From Omnitrophica WOR_2 bacterium RBG_13_41_10 (GTDB taxonomy: Bacteria > Omnitrophota > Gorgyraeia > Gygaellales > Profunditerraquicolaceae), in the NCBI GenBank assembly GCA_001805465.1, contig MHGH01000001.1, positions 35,017-50,225 on the forward strand: a DNA stretch of 15,209 nt. Reading direction: 5' to 3'. A program made the translations under genes and the position numbers. Within the stretch, counting starts at the first letter, position 1. Each line of letters begins with the position of its first letter. Shown piece by piece: positions 7,534 to 14,219 of this stretch. The notes below the pieces were generated by a model. That model saw only the letters and a list, made by a program, of their open reading frames with translations. It had not been told where the DNA came from and did no database searches.

Positions 7534-8193
7534 TTTCGACATATTGAAGGGTTTAACCAGGTAACCGTCAGCCCCTAATTCCATGGCTTCTTTGATAACC
7601 CTTTCTTCTCCCAAGGCAGAGGTCATAATTACCCCTATAGACTTATCCATATCTTTTATGGTTTTTAAGGCGATTAAACCGTCCATTCCCGGAAGGCGGA
7701 TATCTAAAAAAACGACATTGGGTTTATTGGCCTTTACTTTCGCTATTGCTTCTTCTCCGGAAGAGGCGGTATTTACATTATAGCCTTTTCTGGAAAGATA
7801 CTTTTCAATTAATTCCCTGCAGTCTTTTTCATCATCCACTGCCAAGACATTAATATTAAGCGTAGTTTCTTCTTTGATTGGCAAGGAAGCGGGCTTTTCT
7901 CTGAGTATTTTAATAATACCTTGGATAGACTGGACTCTATTTTCGTTTTCTTCTAAAATGATAAACTTGATATTTTTATCAATGGCTTCAATTTTTTCTT
8001 TAACCGCCTGATTAGCTATGTCAAATACCGTAGGGTCCACGAGAATAAAATAGGGCTTCTCTTTTTTTACAATCCCCATGAGTTCGCCAGGGGTCAATAC
8101 CGTAGTCACCCTATAGCCCAAATCAGAGAGTATCTCATAGAGAATGCTGCGGGTTTCGGTATTATTATGCGCCAGTATGATATATTCAAACAT
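7486..8193 (-). CDS. Tandem receiver-domain response regulator (paralogue 1)
   Basis: 235 aa protein of two receiver-like domains with no DNA-binding or enzymatic output domain. The N-terminal domain (about 1-100) is divergent: the usual acidic pair after strand 1 is replaced by HNN (9-11), although Asp53 sits at the phosphoacceptor position. After a linker (100-113) the second receiver (114-226) looks complete, with Asp120/Asp121, phosphoacceptor Asp164 in FLDIRLPGMDG, Thr191-Ser192 and Lys214 in LVKPF. It probably signals through protein contacts; no histidine kinase is nearby. The closest relative visible is the gene at 8963-9664, with near-identical N-termini. The last residues after LETTIL differ from the paralogue and are encoded inside the tsaE 3' end. 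It has its own promoter with an ATG 7 nt past the -10 box. Confidence 0.88.
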   Translation of the reverse strand: MFEYIILAHNNTETRSILYEILSDLGYRVTTVLTPGELMGIVKKEKPYFILVDPTVFDIANQAVKEKIEAIDKNIKFIILEENENRVQSIQGIIKILREKPASLPIKEETTLNINVLAVDDEKDCRELIEKYLSRKGYNVNTASSGEEAIAKVKANKPNVVFLDIRLPGMDGLIALKTIKDMDKSIGVIMTSALGEERVIKEAMELGADGYLVKPFNMSKLETTILCNVLHKCLE

Positions 8194-8200
8194 AGATAAG

Positions 8201-8230
8201 ATTATATCATTTTTTATAGGTAATGTGCAA
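8201..8230 (-). promoter_or_regulatory. Promoter of the first tandem-receiver gene
   Basis: On the minus strand, TTGCAC (8230-8225), an 18-nt spacer and a perfect TATAAT (8206-8201). Only 7 nt separate the -10 box from the ATG at 8193, so transcription would start at or within a base or two of the start codon. There is no room for a Shine-Dalgarno. Confidence 0.65.
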
Positions 8231-8249
8231 TATTTTAAAGATCTGGAGA

Positions 8250-8278
8250 TTGACAGGCCGACTTAATGATAGTAAAAT
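8250..8278 (+). promoter_or_regulatory. tsaB promoter, predicted leaderless
   Basis: TTGACA (8250-8255), a 17-nt spacer and TAAAAT (8273-8278), with ATAG directly before the -10. The ATG of tsaB is at 8287, 9 nt beyond the -10 box, which predicts a leader of about 2 nt. The same 10-mer ATAGTAAAAT recurs in the alr promoter. Confidence 0.75.
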
Positions 8279-8286
8279 GAAGTATA

Positions 8287-8958
8287 ATGAAAATATTGGC
8301 TATTGACACCAGCACAAAATTTTTATGCCTGGGCCTATCAGATAATACAAAAGTCTATGAATATAAATTAGAGGTATCTAGGCTGCTCTCTACGTTAATT
8401 ATCCAGACCATTAAGAGGGCACTTGATAGCTTGGGTTGGAAGGTATCCGATATCGACTATTTTGCCTGCGGCCTGGGGCCCGGGTCCTTTACCGGTATAC
8501 GCATTGGTGTAGCTACCATAAAGGGGTTGAGCTGGCCCTTAAATAAGCCGGTATTAGGCATAGCTACCTTAGACATATTAGCTAAAAACGCCCAATCACT
8601 AGAATCCTATATTATGCCTGCAGTAGATGCAAAAAGAGGGTTGATTTATACCAGCATCTATCAAGTCAAAAATAAAGTTTTTAAAAGAATATCGCCTTAC
8701 ATGCTGTTGAATGAGAAAGAATTTTTAAAAAAAATAAAAGATAACTGCGTAATCTTAGGGGATGCTGTTGATTTATATAAAGAGGATATTTTAAAAAGCA
8801 GAAAGAAGGCGGTTATTTTAGATAAGGACTATTGGTATCCGCAGGTTTTTCATATTGTTGAGCTGGCAAAGGAAAGAATCAGGGATAGGGAAAATAGCGA
8901 TTCTTTTAAGGTAAAGCCAGTCTATCTTTACCCTAAAGAATGTCAGATAAGAAGCTAG
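8287..8958 (+). CDS. tsaB: tRNA t6A synthesis protein TsaB
   Basis: Non-catalytic partner of TsaD in the tRNA t6A37 pathway; ASKHA fold, 223 aa, normal length. Seen: MKILAIDTST at the N-terminus, CGLGPGSFTGIRIG (61-74), which is the family signature, a PAVDAKRGLIYTS segment near 110, and a C-terminal PVYLYP typical of TsaB. The usual His in the SRLHS-type motif is replaced (SRLLST, 31-36). The start follows a near-perfect promoter by only 9 nt, so the message is probably leaderless. It converges on the second tandem-receiver gene with a 4-bp gap and no terminator visible. Separation from tsaE by a reverse-strand gene suggests an insertion into an older tsaE-tsaB operon. Confidence 0.93.
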   Translation: MKILAIDTSTKFLCLGLSDNTKVYEYKLEVSRLLSTLIIQTIKRALDSLGWKVSDIDYFACGLGPGSFTGIRIGVATIKGLSWPLNKPVLGIATLDILAKNAQSLESYIMPAVDAKRGLIYTSIYQVKNKVFKRISPYMLLNEKEFLKKIKDNCVILGDAVDLYKEDILKSRKKAVILDKDYWYPQVFHIVELAKERIRDRENSDSFKVKPVYLYPKECQIRS

Positions 8959-8962
8959 GGGC

Positions 8963-9664
8963 CTATGGCTCTGGATTTAATATCGTTGTTTCTAATTTAG
9001 CAAAGTTAAAGGGCTTGACTAAATAGCCATTTGCGCCCAATTTCATAGCTTCTTTAATAACTTGCTCATCTGAGATTACACTAGTCATAATTACCATTAT
9101 AGATTTATCAATATCTTTGATGGTTTTTAAAACAATTATCCCGTCAATCCCCGTCATTTTGATATCGAGTAATACGATATCGGGCTTGCTATTTTTTACT
9201 TTCATTATTGCTTCTTCTCCCGATAAGGCAGTATCCACGCTACAGCCCCTTCTTATAAAATAGTTTTTAAGCATTTCCGTGCACTCTTTTTCATCATCAA
9301 CTATCAGGATGCTTGATTTTAAATGCACTTTTTTTGGCTCTTTAAAGGTTGATGCAGAATGTTCTTTTTCTTTCAAGACCTTAAGAATATCACGGACTAT
9401 CTGAAATACGTTTTTATCGGGATCCAAGATAATAATTTTTATATTTTCATCTATCAGCCTAATTTCTTTTAATGTTTCCTCTAGCTCTGAGCCAGCGGCA
9501 GCTTGGTTTATAATTATATAGTCAGGCCTTTCGTTTTTTAATGTATCCAACAGGCCCGTATTGTTAAGGACAGTAGTTACCCGGTATCCTAAATCAGTGA
9601 GGATTTCATATAACATACTTCTTATCTCACTATTGTTATGAACGAGTATAATATATTCAAACAT
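8963..9664 (-). CDS. Tandem receiver-domain protein (paralogue 2), riboswitch-controlled
   Basis: 233 aa, same layout as the gene at 7486-8193. The degenerate N-terminal receiver (about 1-100) has HNN in place of the acidic pair and Asn53 instead of the phosphoacceptor Asp, so this half cannot be phosphorylated in the normal way. The second receiver (117-229) is intact: Asp123/Asp124, Asp167 in LLDIKMTGIDG, Thr194 and Lys217 in LVKPF. No output domain. I chose the ATG at 9664 because it aligns with the paralogue's MFEYIIL start and has a strong AAGGGGGG Shine-Dalgarno 8 nt upstream; a GTG three codons earlier is in frame but would remove that spacing. Its leader carries a predicted c-di-GMP riboswitch and terminator, so expression is probably set by a second messenger. 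No GGDEF, EAL or kinase gene is visible. Confidence 0.88.
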   Translation of the reverse strand: MFEYIILVHNNSEIRSMLYEILTDLGYRVTTVLNNTGLLDTLKNERPDYIIINQAAAGSELEETLKEIRLIDENIKIIILDPDKNVFQIVRDILKVLKEKEHSASTFKEPKKVHLKSSILIVDDEKECTEMLKNYFIRRGCSVDTALSGEEAIMKVKNSKPDIVLLDIKMTGIDGIIVLKTIKDIDKSIMVIMTSVISDEQVIKEAMKLGANGYLVKPFNFAKLETTILNPEP

Positions 9665-9669
9665 CTTTT

Positions 9670-9680
9670 CCACCCCCCTT
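9670..9680 (-). promoter_or_regulatory. Strong ribosome binding site deciding the start at 9664
   Basis: AAGGGGGGTGG on the minus strand directly before the ATG at 9664. It is one of two strong Shine-Dalgarno sequences in the window and belongs to the gene with the long leader. Confidence 0.7.
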
Positions 9681-9687
9681 TATAGAT

Positions 9688-9720
9688 AAAAAAACCCCAA
9701 AGGCAAGCCTCTAGGGTTTT
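9688..9720 (-). terminator. Intrinsic terminator downstream of the riboswitch
   Basis: On the minus strand, AAAACCC (9720-9714) pairs with GGGTTTT (9697-9691), with an inner AGGC/GCCT stem, and is followed by a run of seven T (9694-9688). It sits immediately after the aptamer and before the Shine-Dalgarno, the expected place for the expression platform of a transcriptional riboswitch. Confidence 0.75.
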
Positions 9721-9734
9721 ATCTTCTCTCTTTG

Positions 9735-9850
9735 ACAACGCAGCCTGCTTGACATCAAAGATGTCAAGCACTGTCGCTTTGCTCCGACGCTCTGGTCGGA
9801 GTCCCGATCTTACAATCGGGACGTCCTACGATTACTCGCAGTTTGCCTTT
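9735..9850 (-). promoter_or_regulatory. Probable cyclic-di-GMP-I (GEMM) riboswitch aptamer with internal insert
   Basis: Read on the minus strand: AAAGGCAAAC (9850-9841), then a hairpin with a GTAA (GNRA) tetraloop and one G-U pair (CTGCGA with TCGTAG), then GGACG (9826-9822). CAAAGCGACAG follows (9781-9771), then an 11-bp perfect stem TGCTTGACATC / GATGTCAAGCA with a TTT loop, and GGCTGCGTTGTC (9745-9734), which resembles the family's 3' AGCCGGGUUGCC. GGCA at 9847-9844 can pair with TGTC at the 3' end to close P1. These match the c-di-GMP-I class from memory of its consensus. The odd part is 40 nt inserted between GGACG and CAAAGC. The lower P1 is weak, and whether the ligand is c-di-GMP or cGAMP cannot be decided by eye. 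Confidence 0.72.
9782..9821 (-). repeat. Two-hairpin 40-nt insert inside the riboswitch core
   Basis: Two consecutive perfect hairpins of 20 nt each. One has stem TCCCGAT/ATCGGGA (9821-9815 with 9808-9802) and the other CTCCGAC/GTCGGAG (9801-9795 with 9788-9782), both with 6-nt loops. Removing them rebuilds the canonical GGACGCAAAGC. Origin is unknown; a small mobile palindrome is one possibility. Confidence 0.7.
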
Positions 9851-9898
9851 ATCAGTAGATTTAAGGATACACCTACTCTTTAATTATCTCTAATAGTA

Positions 9899-9927
9899 AG
9901 TATAACATATATTTAAGATAGTTTCCA
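9899..9927 (-). promoter_or_regulatory. Possible promoter for the riboswitch transcript
   Basis: On the minus strand, TGGAAA (9927-9922), a 17-nt spacer and TATACT (9904-9899). The -35 box is weak. It would start the RNA near 9892, giving a leader of about 230 nt that includes the whole aptamer. Confidence 0.4.
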
Positions 9928-9942
9928 GGTTAACCAACTGAA

Positions 9943-9971
9943 TTGACATCTCAAGATAATAATAGTAAAAT
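9943..9971 (+). promoter_or_regulatory. alr promoter, predicted leaderless
   Basis: TTGACA (9943-9948), a 17-nt spacer and TAAAAT (9966-9971), again preceded by ATAG. The ATG at 9980 is 9 nt beyond the -10 box. If the start is instead the in-frame ATG at 9989, the leader would be about 11 nt. Confidence 0.75.
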
Positions 9972-9979
9972 AAGGAACA

Positions 9980-11107
9980 ATGAAGAAGATGTCTGCCAAA
10001 TATACCGGTTACCGGCCTACCTGGGCAGAGGTTAACTTAGGAAACTTGGAACACAACTTTCAGCAGATAAAAAGGCTGCTTATCCCCCATACTAAAATCA
10101 TGGTCTGCGTGAAGGCCGATGCCTACGGCCATGGTTTGGTTAAAGTATCCAGAAAGTTAATCTCTTGCGGGGTAGACTATTTAGGGGTTGCTTCTATTGA
10201 TGAAGGCCTGTGCCTGCGTAGAGAAAGAATAAATACCCCCATTCTAATATTAGGGCTTTTGCTAGAAAAAGATATCGGGCCTTTATTTGATTCTAGCCTC
10301 ACCCCCACTGTCTGCACCGATGATTTTGCTATTTTCCTAAATAACGCTGCCCGTAAAAGGAAGAAAATTATTAAAGTGCATATCAAGGTAGATACCGGGA
10401 TGGGTAGGCTGGGTATTTTACATAAGGATGCCTTTGGATTTATCAAAAAAATCCATAAATTAAAATTTTTAGATATAGAGGGGGTATTTACCCATATTGC
10501 CTGTGCGGATATAAATAGAGAGTTTACTCTTTATCAGATCAAGATATTTAAGAATCTGCTAGCGCAGCTAAAAGAAGCAGGCATACATATTCCTTTAATT
10601 CATGCGGCAAATAGTTTGGGGGTGATTAATTATAAAGAGAGCCATTTTAATATGGTCAGGCCCGGTTTAGTAATCTACGGCCTCTATCCTAAAAGAGGCC
10701 TGGATATAAATTTAAAACCGGTATTAGCCCTTAAGACTAAAGTTATCTATTACAAAAAAGTCCCGTATAAATACGGAATAAGTTACGGGCATACCTATGT
10801 TACCAAAAGAAAGGCTACTATCGTAACTTTACCCATTGGTTACGGTGATGGCTACCCGCGTAATTTATCCAACCGCGCACCGGTTTTAATAAGGGGGAGG
10901 CGTTTTCGTATCAGCGGCCGGATATGTATGGACCAGATGATGGTAGATGTAAATGATTTTCCCGTAAAAATAGGGGATGAAGTAGTGCTTATTGGTTTTC
11001 AAGGAAGAAAAAGAATTACCGTGGAAGAATTAGCGCAATTGGCCGGGACTATTCCTTATGAAATCGTCTGCGGACTGGGAAACCGTATTCCGCGGATATA
11101 TATTTAA
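9980..11107 (+). CDS. alr: Alanine racemase
   Basis: PLP-dependent racemase making D-alanine for peptidoglycan; 375 aa. Seen: the PLP-binding Lys45 in VCVKADAYGHG (42-52), HIKVDTGMGRLG (134-145), the second catalytic Tyr269 in GISYGHTY, IGYGDGYPR near 286-294, and CMDQ (316-319). The N-terminal TIM-barrel and C-terminal beta domain are both complete. The start at 9980 is 9 nt past a strong -10 box, which suggests a leaderless message; an ATG at 9989 is the alternative. It converges on lptG with a 3-bp gap and no terminator visible between them. Confidence 0.95.
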   Translation: MKKMSAKYTGYRPTWAEVNLGNLEHNFQQIKRLLIPHTKIMVCVKADAYGHGLVKVSRKLISCGVDYLGVASIDEGLCLRRERINTPILILGLLLEKDIGPLFDSSLTPTVCTDDFAIFLNNAARKRKKIIKVHIKVDTGMGRLGILHKDAFGFIKKIHKLKFLDIEGVFTHIACADINREFTLYQIKIFKNLLAQLKEAGIHIPLIHAANSLGVINYKESHFNMVRPGLVIYGLYPKRGLDINLKPVLALKTKVIYYKKVPYKYGISYGHTYVTKRKATIVTLPIGYGDGYPRNLSNRAPVLIRGRRFRISGRICMDQMMVDVNDFPVKIGDEVVLIGFQGRKRITVEELAQLAGTIPYEIVCGLGNRIPRIYI

Positions 11108-11110
11108 TTA

Positions 11111-12205
11111 TTAAGGCTGTTCGAATATCAAGTATAGGCTAAGGGAAAATACGACTAAGTGGCTTAGAGAAACTGCTATCAGAGGTTCCAGGACACCGGC
11201 TTTACCCAAAGCAATACAGACTGCATTGAAAACATAATATAAGAATCCTATCGTCATTGCCAGGCCCATTGCAGATAATCCGGTTGCGCGTTTTTTCATC
11301 CTTAAGGAAAAAGGTATGCCAATAAGCACCATAATCAGGCTAGTAATGGGCATGAAATATCGTTGGTAAAGGTCAACCCTGAGGTTCCTCAAAGCTGTGC
11401 TGGCGCCGCTTTTAGATAATCTCCAGATATAATCGCTAATCTGGCTGATATTCATAAATTCCGGATTCTTCCTTTGGTTTAAGAATTCCCGTGGGGTTTC
11501 GGATATAGGCATGATTTCTTCTTCCAAATAGCGCGGCTCCTGTTTGATCTGCCCGTTTTCGTCAAAATCATAAGTAATCGCCTGATAAAATCTCCAGAGC
11601 CCATCCTTGTAGATGCCTTTGGCGGCAACTATTTTGCTGGTAAGGCTTTGATGTTGGTTGTGCTCAAGGACGACGATGCCCTCCATGGTATTTGTCGGGA
11701 TGATAAATTTATTGATGAAAAAAAGCCGGTTTTTTAAGCCGTACATCGAGAGGTTTTTCACAGCTTCTTTTTCCATTACCTTTGTTGCATCCATTCCCAT
11801 TCTATCCCGCATCTTTTGATTCAGGCTCCAGGAGTCCGGGACGAACCTATCGTTTACGAAAAATACGGCGACACTGATAAGGATACTGAATATAATCACG
11901 GTTTTAGATATCTGTAAGATACTCAGGCCCGATGAGCGCATGGCAATGATTTCATTATCGCGGTTTAATTTTCCGAAAGTATATAAGGTCGCCAGGATAC
12001 AGGCGATAGGGGCAAGTTGCACGAAGATTACCGGGATGTAGGAAAGATAATACGGCCGTAAAATATCCATGCCCACATGCTGTTTTAAGATATCGTCTAA
12101 ATTAGCAAACACGTCAATAATAATATATAGGAAAAGGAAGGAAAAGAAACAGCTAAAGAATACGCTTAATACGGATTTTAGTATATAACGGTCTAATATG
12201 CGCAT
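11111..12205 (-). CDS. lptG: LPS export permease LptG (YjgQ type)
   Basis: Inner-membrane subunit of the LptB2FG transporter that extracts lipopolysaccharide and feeds it to the periplasmic bridge. 364 aa. Seen: three N-terminal membrane segments (about 10-35, 55-80, 95-120) with the family motif LYTFGKLNRDNEIIAMRSSG between them, a periplasmic beta-rich domain (about 125-270), and three C-terminal segments (about 280-360). The middle part (EFMNISQISDYIWRLSKSGA) is LptG-like, and it is second after the lptF-like gene, which it overlaps by 13 bp. F versus G naming rests on order and this segment. No ATPase gene (lptB) is in the window. Confidence 0.85.
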   Translation of the reverse strand: MRILDRYILKSVLSVFFSCFFSFLFLYIIIDVFANLDDILKQHVGMDILRPYYLSYIPVIFVQLAPIACILATLYTFGKLNRDNEIIAMRSSGLSILQISKTVIIFSILISVAVFFVNDRFVPDSWSLNQKMRDRMGMDATKVMEKEAVKNLSMYGLKNRLFFINKFIIPTNTMEGIVVLEHNQHQSLTSKIVAAKGIYKDGLWRFYQAITYDFDENGQIKQEPRYLEEEIMPISETPREFLNQRKNPEFMNISQISDYIWRLSKSGASTALRNLRVDLYQRYFMPITSLIMVLIGIPFSLRMKKRATGLSAMGLAMTIGFLYYVFNAVCIALGKAGVLEPLIAVSLSHLVVFSLSLYLIFEQP

Positions 12206-13290
12206 AGCCTATAGGTAAGAAACGCCCCTAATATTGCGAAGATGATATTCGGCAGCCACATGGCAATTGACGGGTTAATCGTCCCGTGCAAGCTTAATCC
12301 TTGGGCGCCTATCAAAAGAAGATAATATAATCCTACGATTAAGATAGCAATACCCAGATTTATGGATTTTTCCCTCCGGCGGGTGATGATCGCTAAAGGT
12401 ATACTGATGAGTATAAATATTAATGCAGAAAATGCTATGGCTAATTTTGTATGGATTTCCGTAATCAGAGGTGCCGGGTCAATATTGTCTTCTTTTAGCT
12501 TAGTGATTTCCTGTTTTAACTCCGCTATAGTCATATCCTTGGCTTTTTTTCCCACATCGTCTTTATTCTGGGCTTTGGTCACATTTAAATTCATAAAATA
12601 AGTCTTAAAATTTAGTTTGAAGAAATTAATAGGGTTTTCCGGGTCCGGTTCATCAGAGGTGCCGTCTATCAGTTTAAATTTTACCATGTTCTTTTCCGGT
12701 ATAGAGATAAATTCCCCCCGTTTTGCCACAATGGTGCGGGTGGGTTTACCCTCTCCCTGCGGCTCATAGATACGCACGTTATAAAGTTTATTATCTTCAA
12801 TACGGTAAATAAAGATGATATATTTTTCAAAAGAATCAATAAATATCCCCGGTTCTAAGTATGCCGTAGGATTTTTTATTCCTACTTCTACTAAGGTCTT
12901 ACGCATGGCAAAGTGCGCATAAGGCACAACCGCATCGTTGAATATCACCAAGACCAGGCTTAATATTAAACCCACGATTAAAAGCGGCAATATCAGGGTA
13001 AATAAGTTTATTCCGCTTGCCTTTATCGCCACTATTTCATTATCGCTAGAGAGTCTACCCAAAGACAGTAATACTGCAGCTAAGGCTGCGATGGGAATGG
13101 TATAGGTAAGCAAGGCAGGTAGCATAAACATGAATAATTTTCCTACGCTAAAGATATCCACGCCTTTATTTATTACCAGATTTGCTATTCTCACCATGTT
13201 ACCTAAAATCATAATAAAGGTAAGCACGCATAAGGCCAAAAAGAGCGGCCCGATAAATTCTCTCAAAAAATAATTTCTTAAAATTTTCAT
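12193..13290 (-). CDS. lptF: LPS export permease LptF (YjgP type)
   Basis: Partner permease of lptG, 365 aa. Seen: membrane segments at about 12-32, 50-76 and 95-120, with LLSLGRLSSDNEIVAIKASG in the loop, a periplasmic domain of about 125-275 with a charged stretch near 235-270, then three more segments (about 278-360). Its start lies 3 bp after the comF stop, with no Shine-Dalgarno, so it depends on the comF promoter and probably on coupling. With lptG it shows that the host has an LPS-type outer membrane. Confidence 0.85.
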   Translation of the reverse strand: MKILRNYFLREFIGPLFLALCVLTFIMILGNMVRIANLVINKGVDIFSVGKLFMFMLPALLTYTIPIAALAAVLLSLGRLSSDNEIVAIKASGINLFTLILPLLIVGLILSLVLVIFNDAVVPYAHFAMRKTLVEVGIKNPTAYLEPGIFIDSFEKYIIFIYRIEDNKLYNVRIYEPQGEGKPTRTIVAKRGEFISIPEKNMVKFKLIDGTSDEPDPENPINFFKLNFKTYFMNLNVTKAQNKDDVGKKAKDMTIAELKQEITKLKEDNIDPAPLITEIHTKLAIAFSALIFILISIPLAIITRRREKSINLGIAILIVGLYYLLLIGAQGLSLHGTINPSIAMWLPNIIFAILGAFLTYRLCAY

Positions 13291-13293
13291 ATA

Positions 13294-14022
13294 TTAATTA
13301 GCTAAGGTCAGGACAAAAACAATATTTGCTCCGGCCTCTTTTAAAGTAAAAGCAGCCTCTGAAGTAGTGGCGCCCGTAGTAAAGACATCGTCTACCAAAA
13401 GGATGTTTTTATTTTTCATATCATGCCCGTCATCTACAAAGAAACTCTCTCTAATATTTGATAGGCGCTCTTTATCTGACAACTCCGTCTGGCTTTTGGT
13501 ATTACGGATACGCTTTAAGGCGCTAGGTAATATAATTCTCTTAAATTCTGCGGCAATATAATTACTTAAAAGTTGAGCCTGGTTGAATTCTCTTTCGCGT
13601 AGCCTCATTTTATGTAATGGTATAGGAATGATAAAATCCATAAGTTCTATGGGCAGGCTGTATTCCTTAATAAAATTAATCATAAATTTGCTTAAAGGTA
13701 AGCCCAGATAATCCTTATTATTATACTTAAATTCATAAATTAATTTTTTCATTATGCCTTCATAGGCACAGGGGCTGAAGGCACGGTCAAAATAATGCTC
13801 TCTTTTTACGCAGGATGGGCAGATATTCTTCGTAAGATTATTCGCGTTTAGGTGCCTGCCGCAGCGGTAGCAAAAAGGGGGCAGGTTCCTTTTGGCCTTT
13901 TGCCAGCATTCTAGGCAGATAAAATTATCTATCGCAGCCCTGTTTTTAAGTTTAGTTTTGCAGGCATTGCAGGTGGCCGGATAAATAATCTCTGCTATTG
14001 TTTTTAACAGGCTCTGTAACAT
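13294..14022 (-). CDS. comF: ComF-family phosphoribosyltransferase-like protein
   Basis: 242 aa. ComF is linked to DNA uptake in competent bacteria, but the family is widespread and its substrate is unclear. Seen: two zinc-finger Cys quartets at the N-terminus (Cys18, 21, 36, 39 and Cys51, 54, 68, 71), the family motif PIPLHKMRLREREFNQA (133-149), TKSQTELSDKERLSNI (175-190), and the PRPP-binding loop ILLVDDVFTTGATTSEA (207-223). All hallmarks are intact. It is the first gene of a comF-lptF-lptG operon and has a consensus-like promoter 9 nt before the ATG. Confidence 0.92.
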   Translation of the reverse strand: MLQSLLKTIAEIIYPATCNACKTKLKNRAAIDNFICLECWQKAKRNLPPFCYRCGRHLNANNLTKNICPSCVKREHYFDRAFSPCAYEGIMKKLIYEFKYNNKDYLGLPLSKFMINFIKEYSLPIELMDFIIPIPLHKMRLREREFNQAQLLSNYIAAEFKRIILPSALKRIRNTKSQTELSDKERLSNIRESFFVDDGHDMKNKNILLVDDVFTTGATTSEAAFTLKEAGANIVFVLTLAN

Positions 14023-14031
14023 AGCTTATCA

Positions 14032-14060
14032 ATGATAGCAATTAAATCAGGGTTTGTCAA
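14032..14060 (-). promoter_or_regulatory. comF operon promoter, predicted leaderless
   Basis: Minus strand TTGACA (14060-14055), a 17-nt spacer, TATCAT (14037-14032), and the ATG at 14022 after 9 nt. It would drive comF, lptF and lptG. Confidence 0.72.
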
Positions 14061-14078
14061 TCCTTCCACATGTAACAT

Positions 14079-14167
14079 GTAAATGGGGTCAGAATTATTT
14101 TTTTCCTAAAAATGCGGTCAGATGAAAAAATAATTCTGACCCCATTTACTGCTGACCCCATTTACTG
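14079..14167. repeat. REP/MITE-like palindromic element between divergent promoters
   Basis: Perfect 25-bp inverted repeat, 14079-14103 and 14125-14149, around a 21-nt loop; the core is AAATGGGGTCAGAATTA. The loop holds a near copy of the arm (AAATGCGGTCAGA, 14110-14122). On the right the 16-mer CTGACCCCATTTACTG occurs twice in exact tandem (14136-14151, 14152-14167). The shape is that of a small non-autonomous palindromic element, possibly of the type moved by Y1/RAYT transposases; no transposase is present. Confidence 0.75.
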
Positions 14168-14181
14168 GCCGAACAATAGAA

Positions 14182-14210
14182 TTGACAAGGGGCTTGGGGA
14201 ATAGTAGAAT
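14182..14210 (+). promoter_or_regulatory. pyrE promoter, predicted leaderless
   Basis: TTGACA (14182-14187), a 17-nt spacer and TAGAAT (14205-14210), again preceded by ATAG. The ATG at 14220 is 10 nt after the -10 box. It lies 14 bp beyond the repeat. Confidence 0.74.
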
Positions 14211-14219
14211 AAAACTGCA

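Noticed and set aside
9665..9673. GTG start three codons before the ATG of the second receiver gene
   Set aside because: The paralogue starts at the equivalent of 9664, and the Shine-Dalgarno is spaced for that ATG.
9721..9898. Free-standing small RNA or tmRNA in the intergenic region
   Set aside because: The ordered motifs, terminator and Shine-Dalgarno fit a cis-acting riboswitch leader better; no tRNA-like end is seen.
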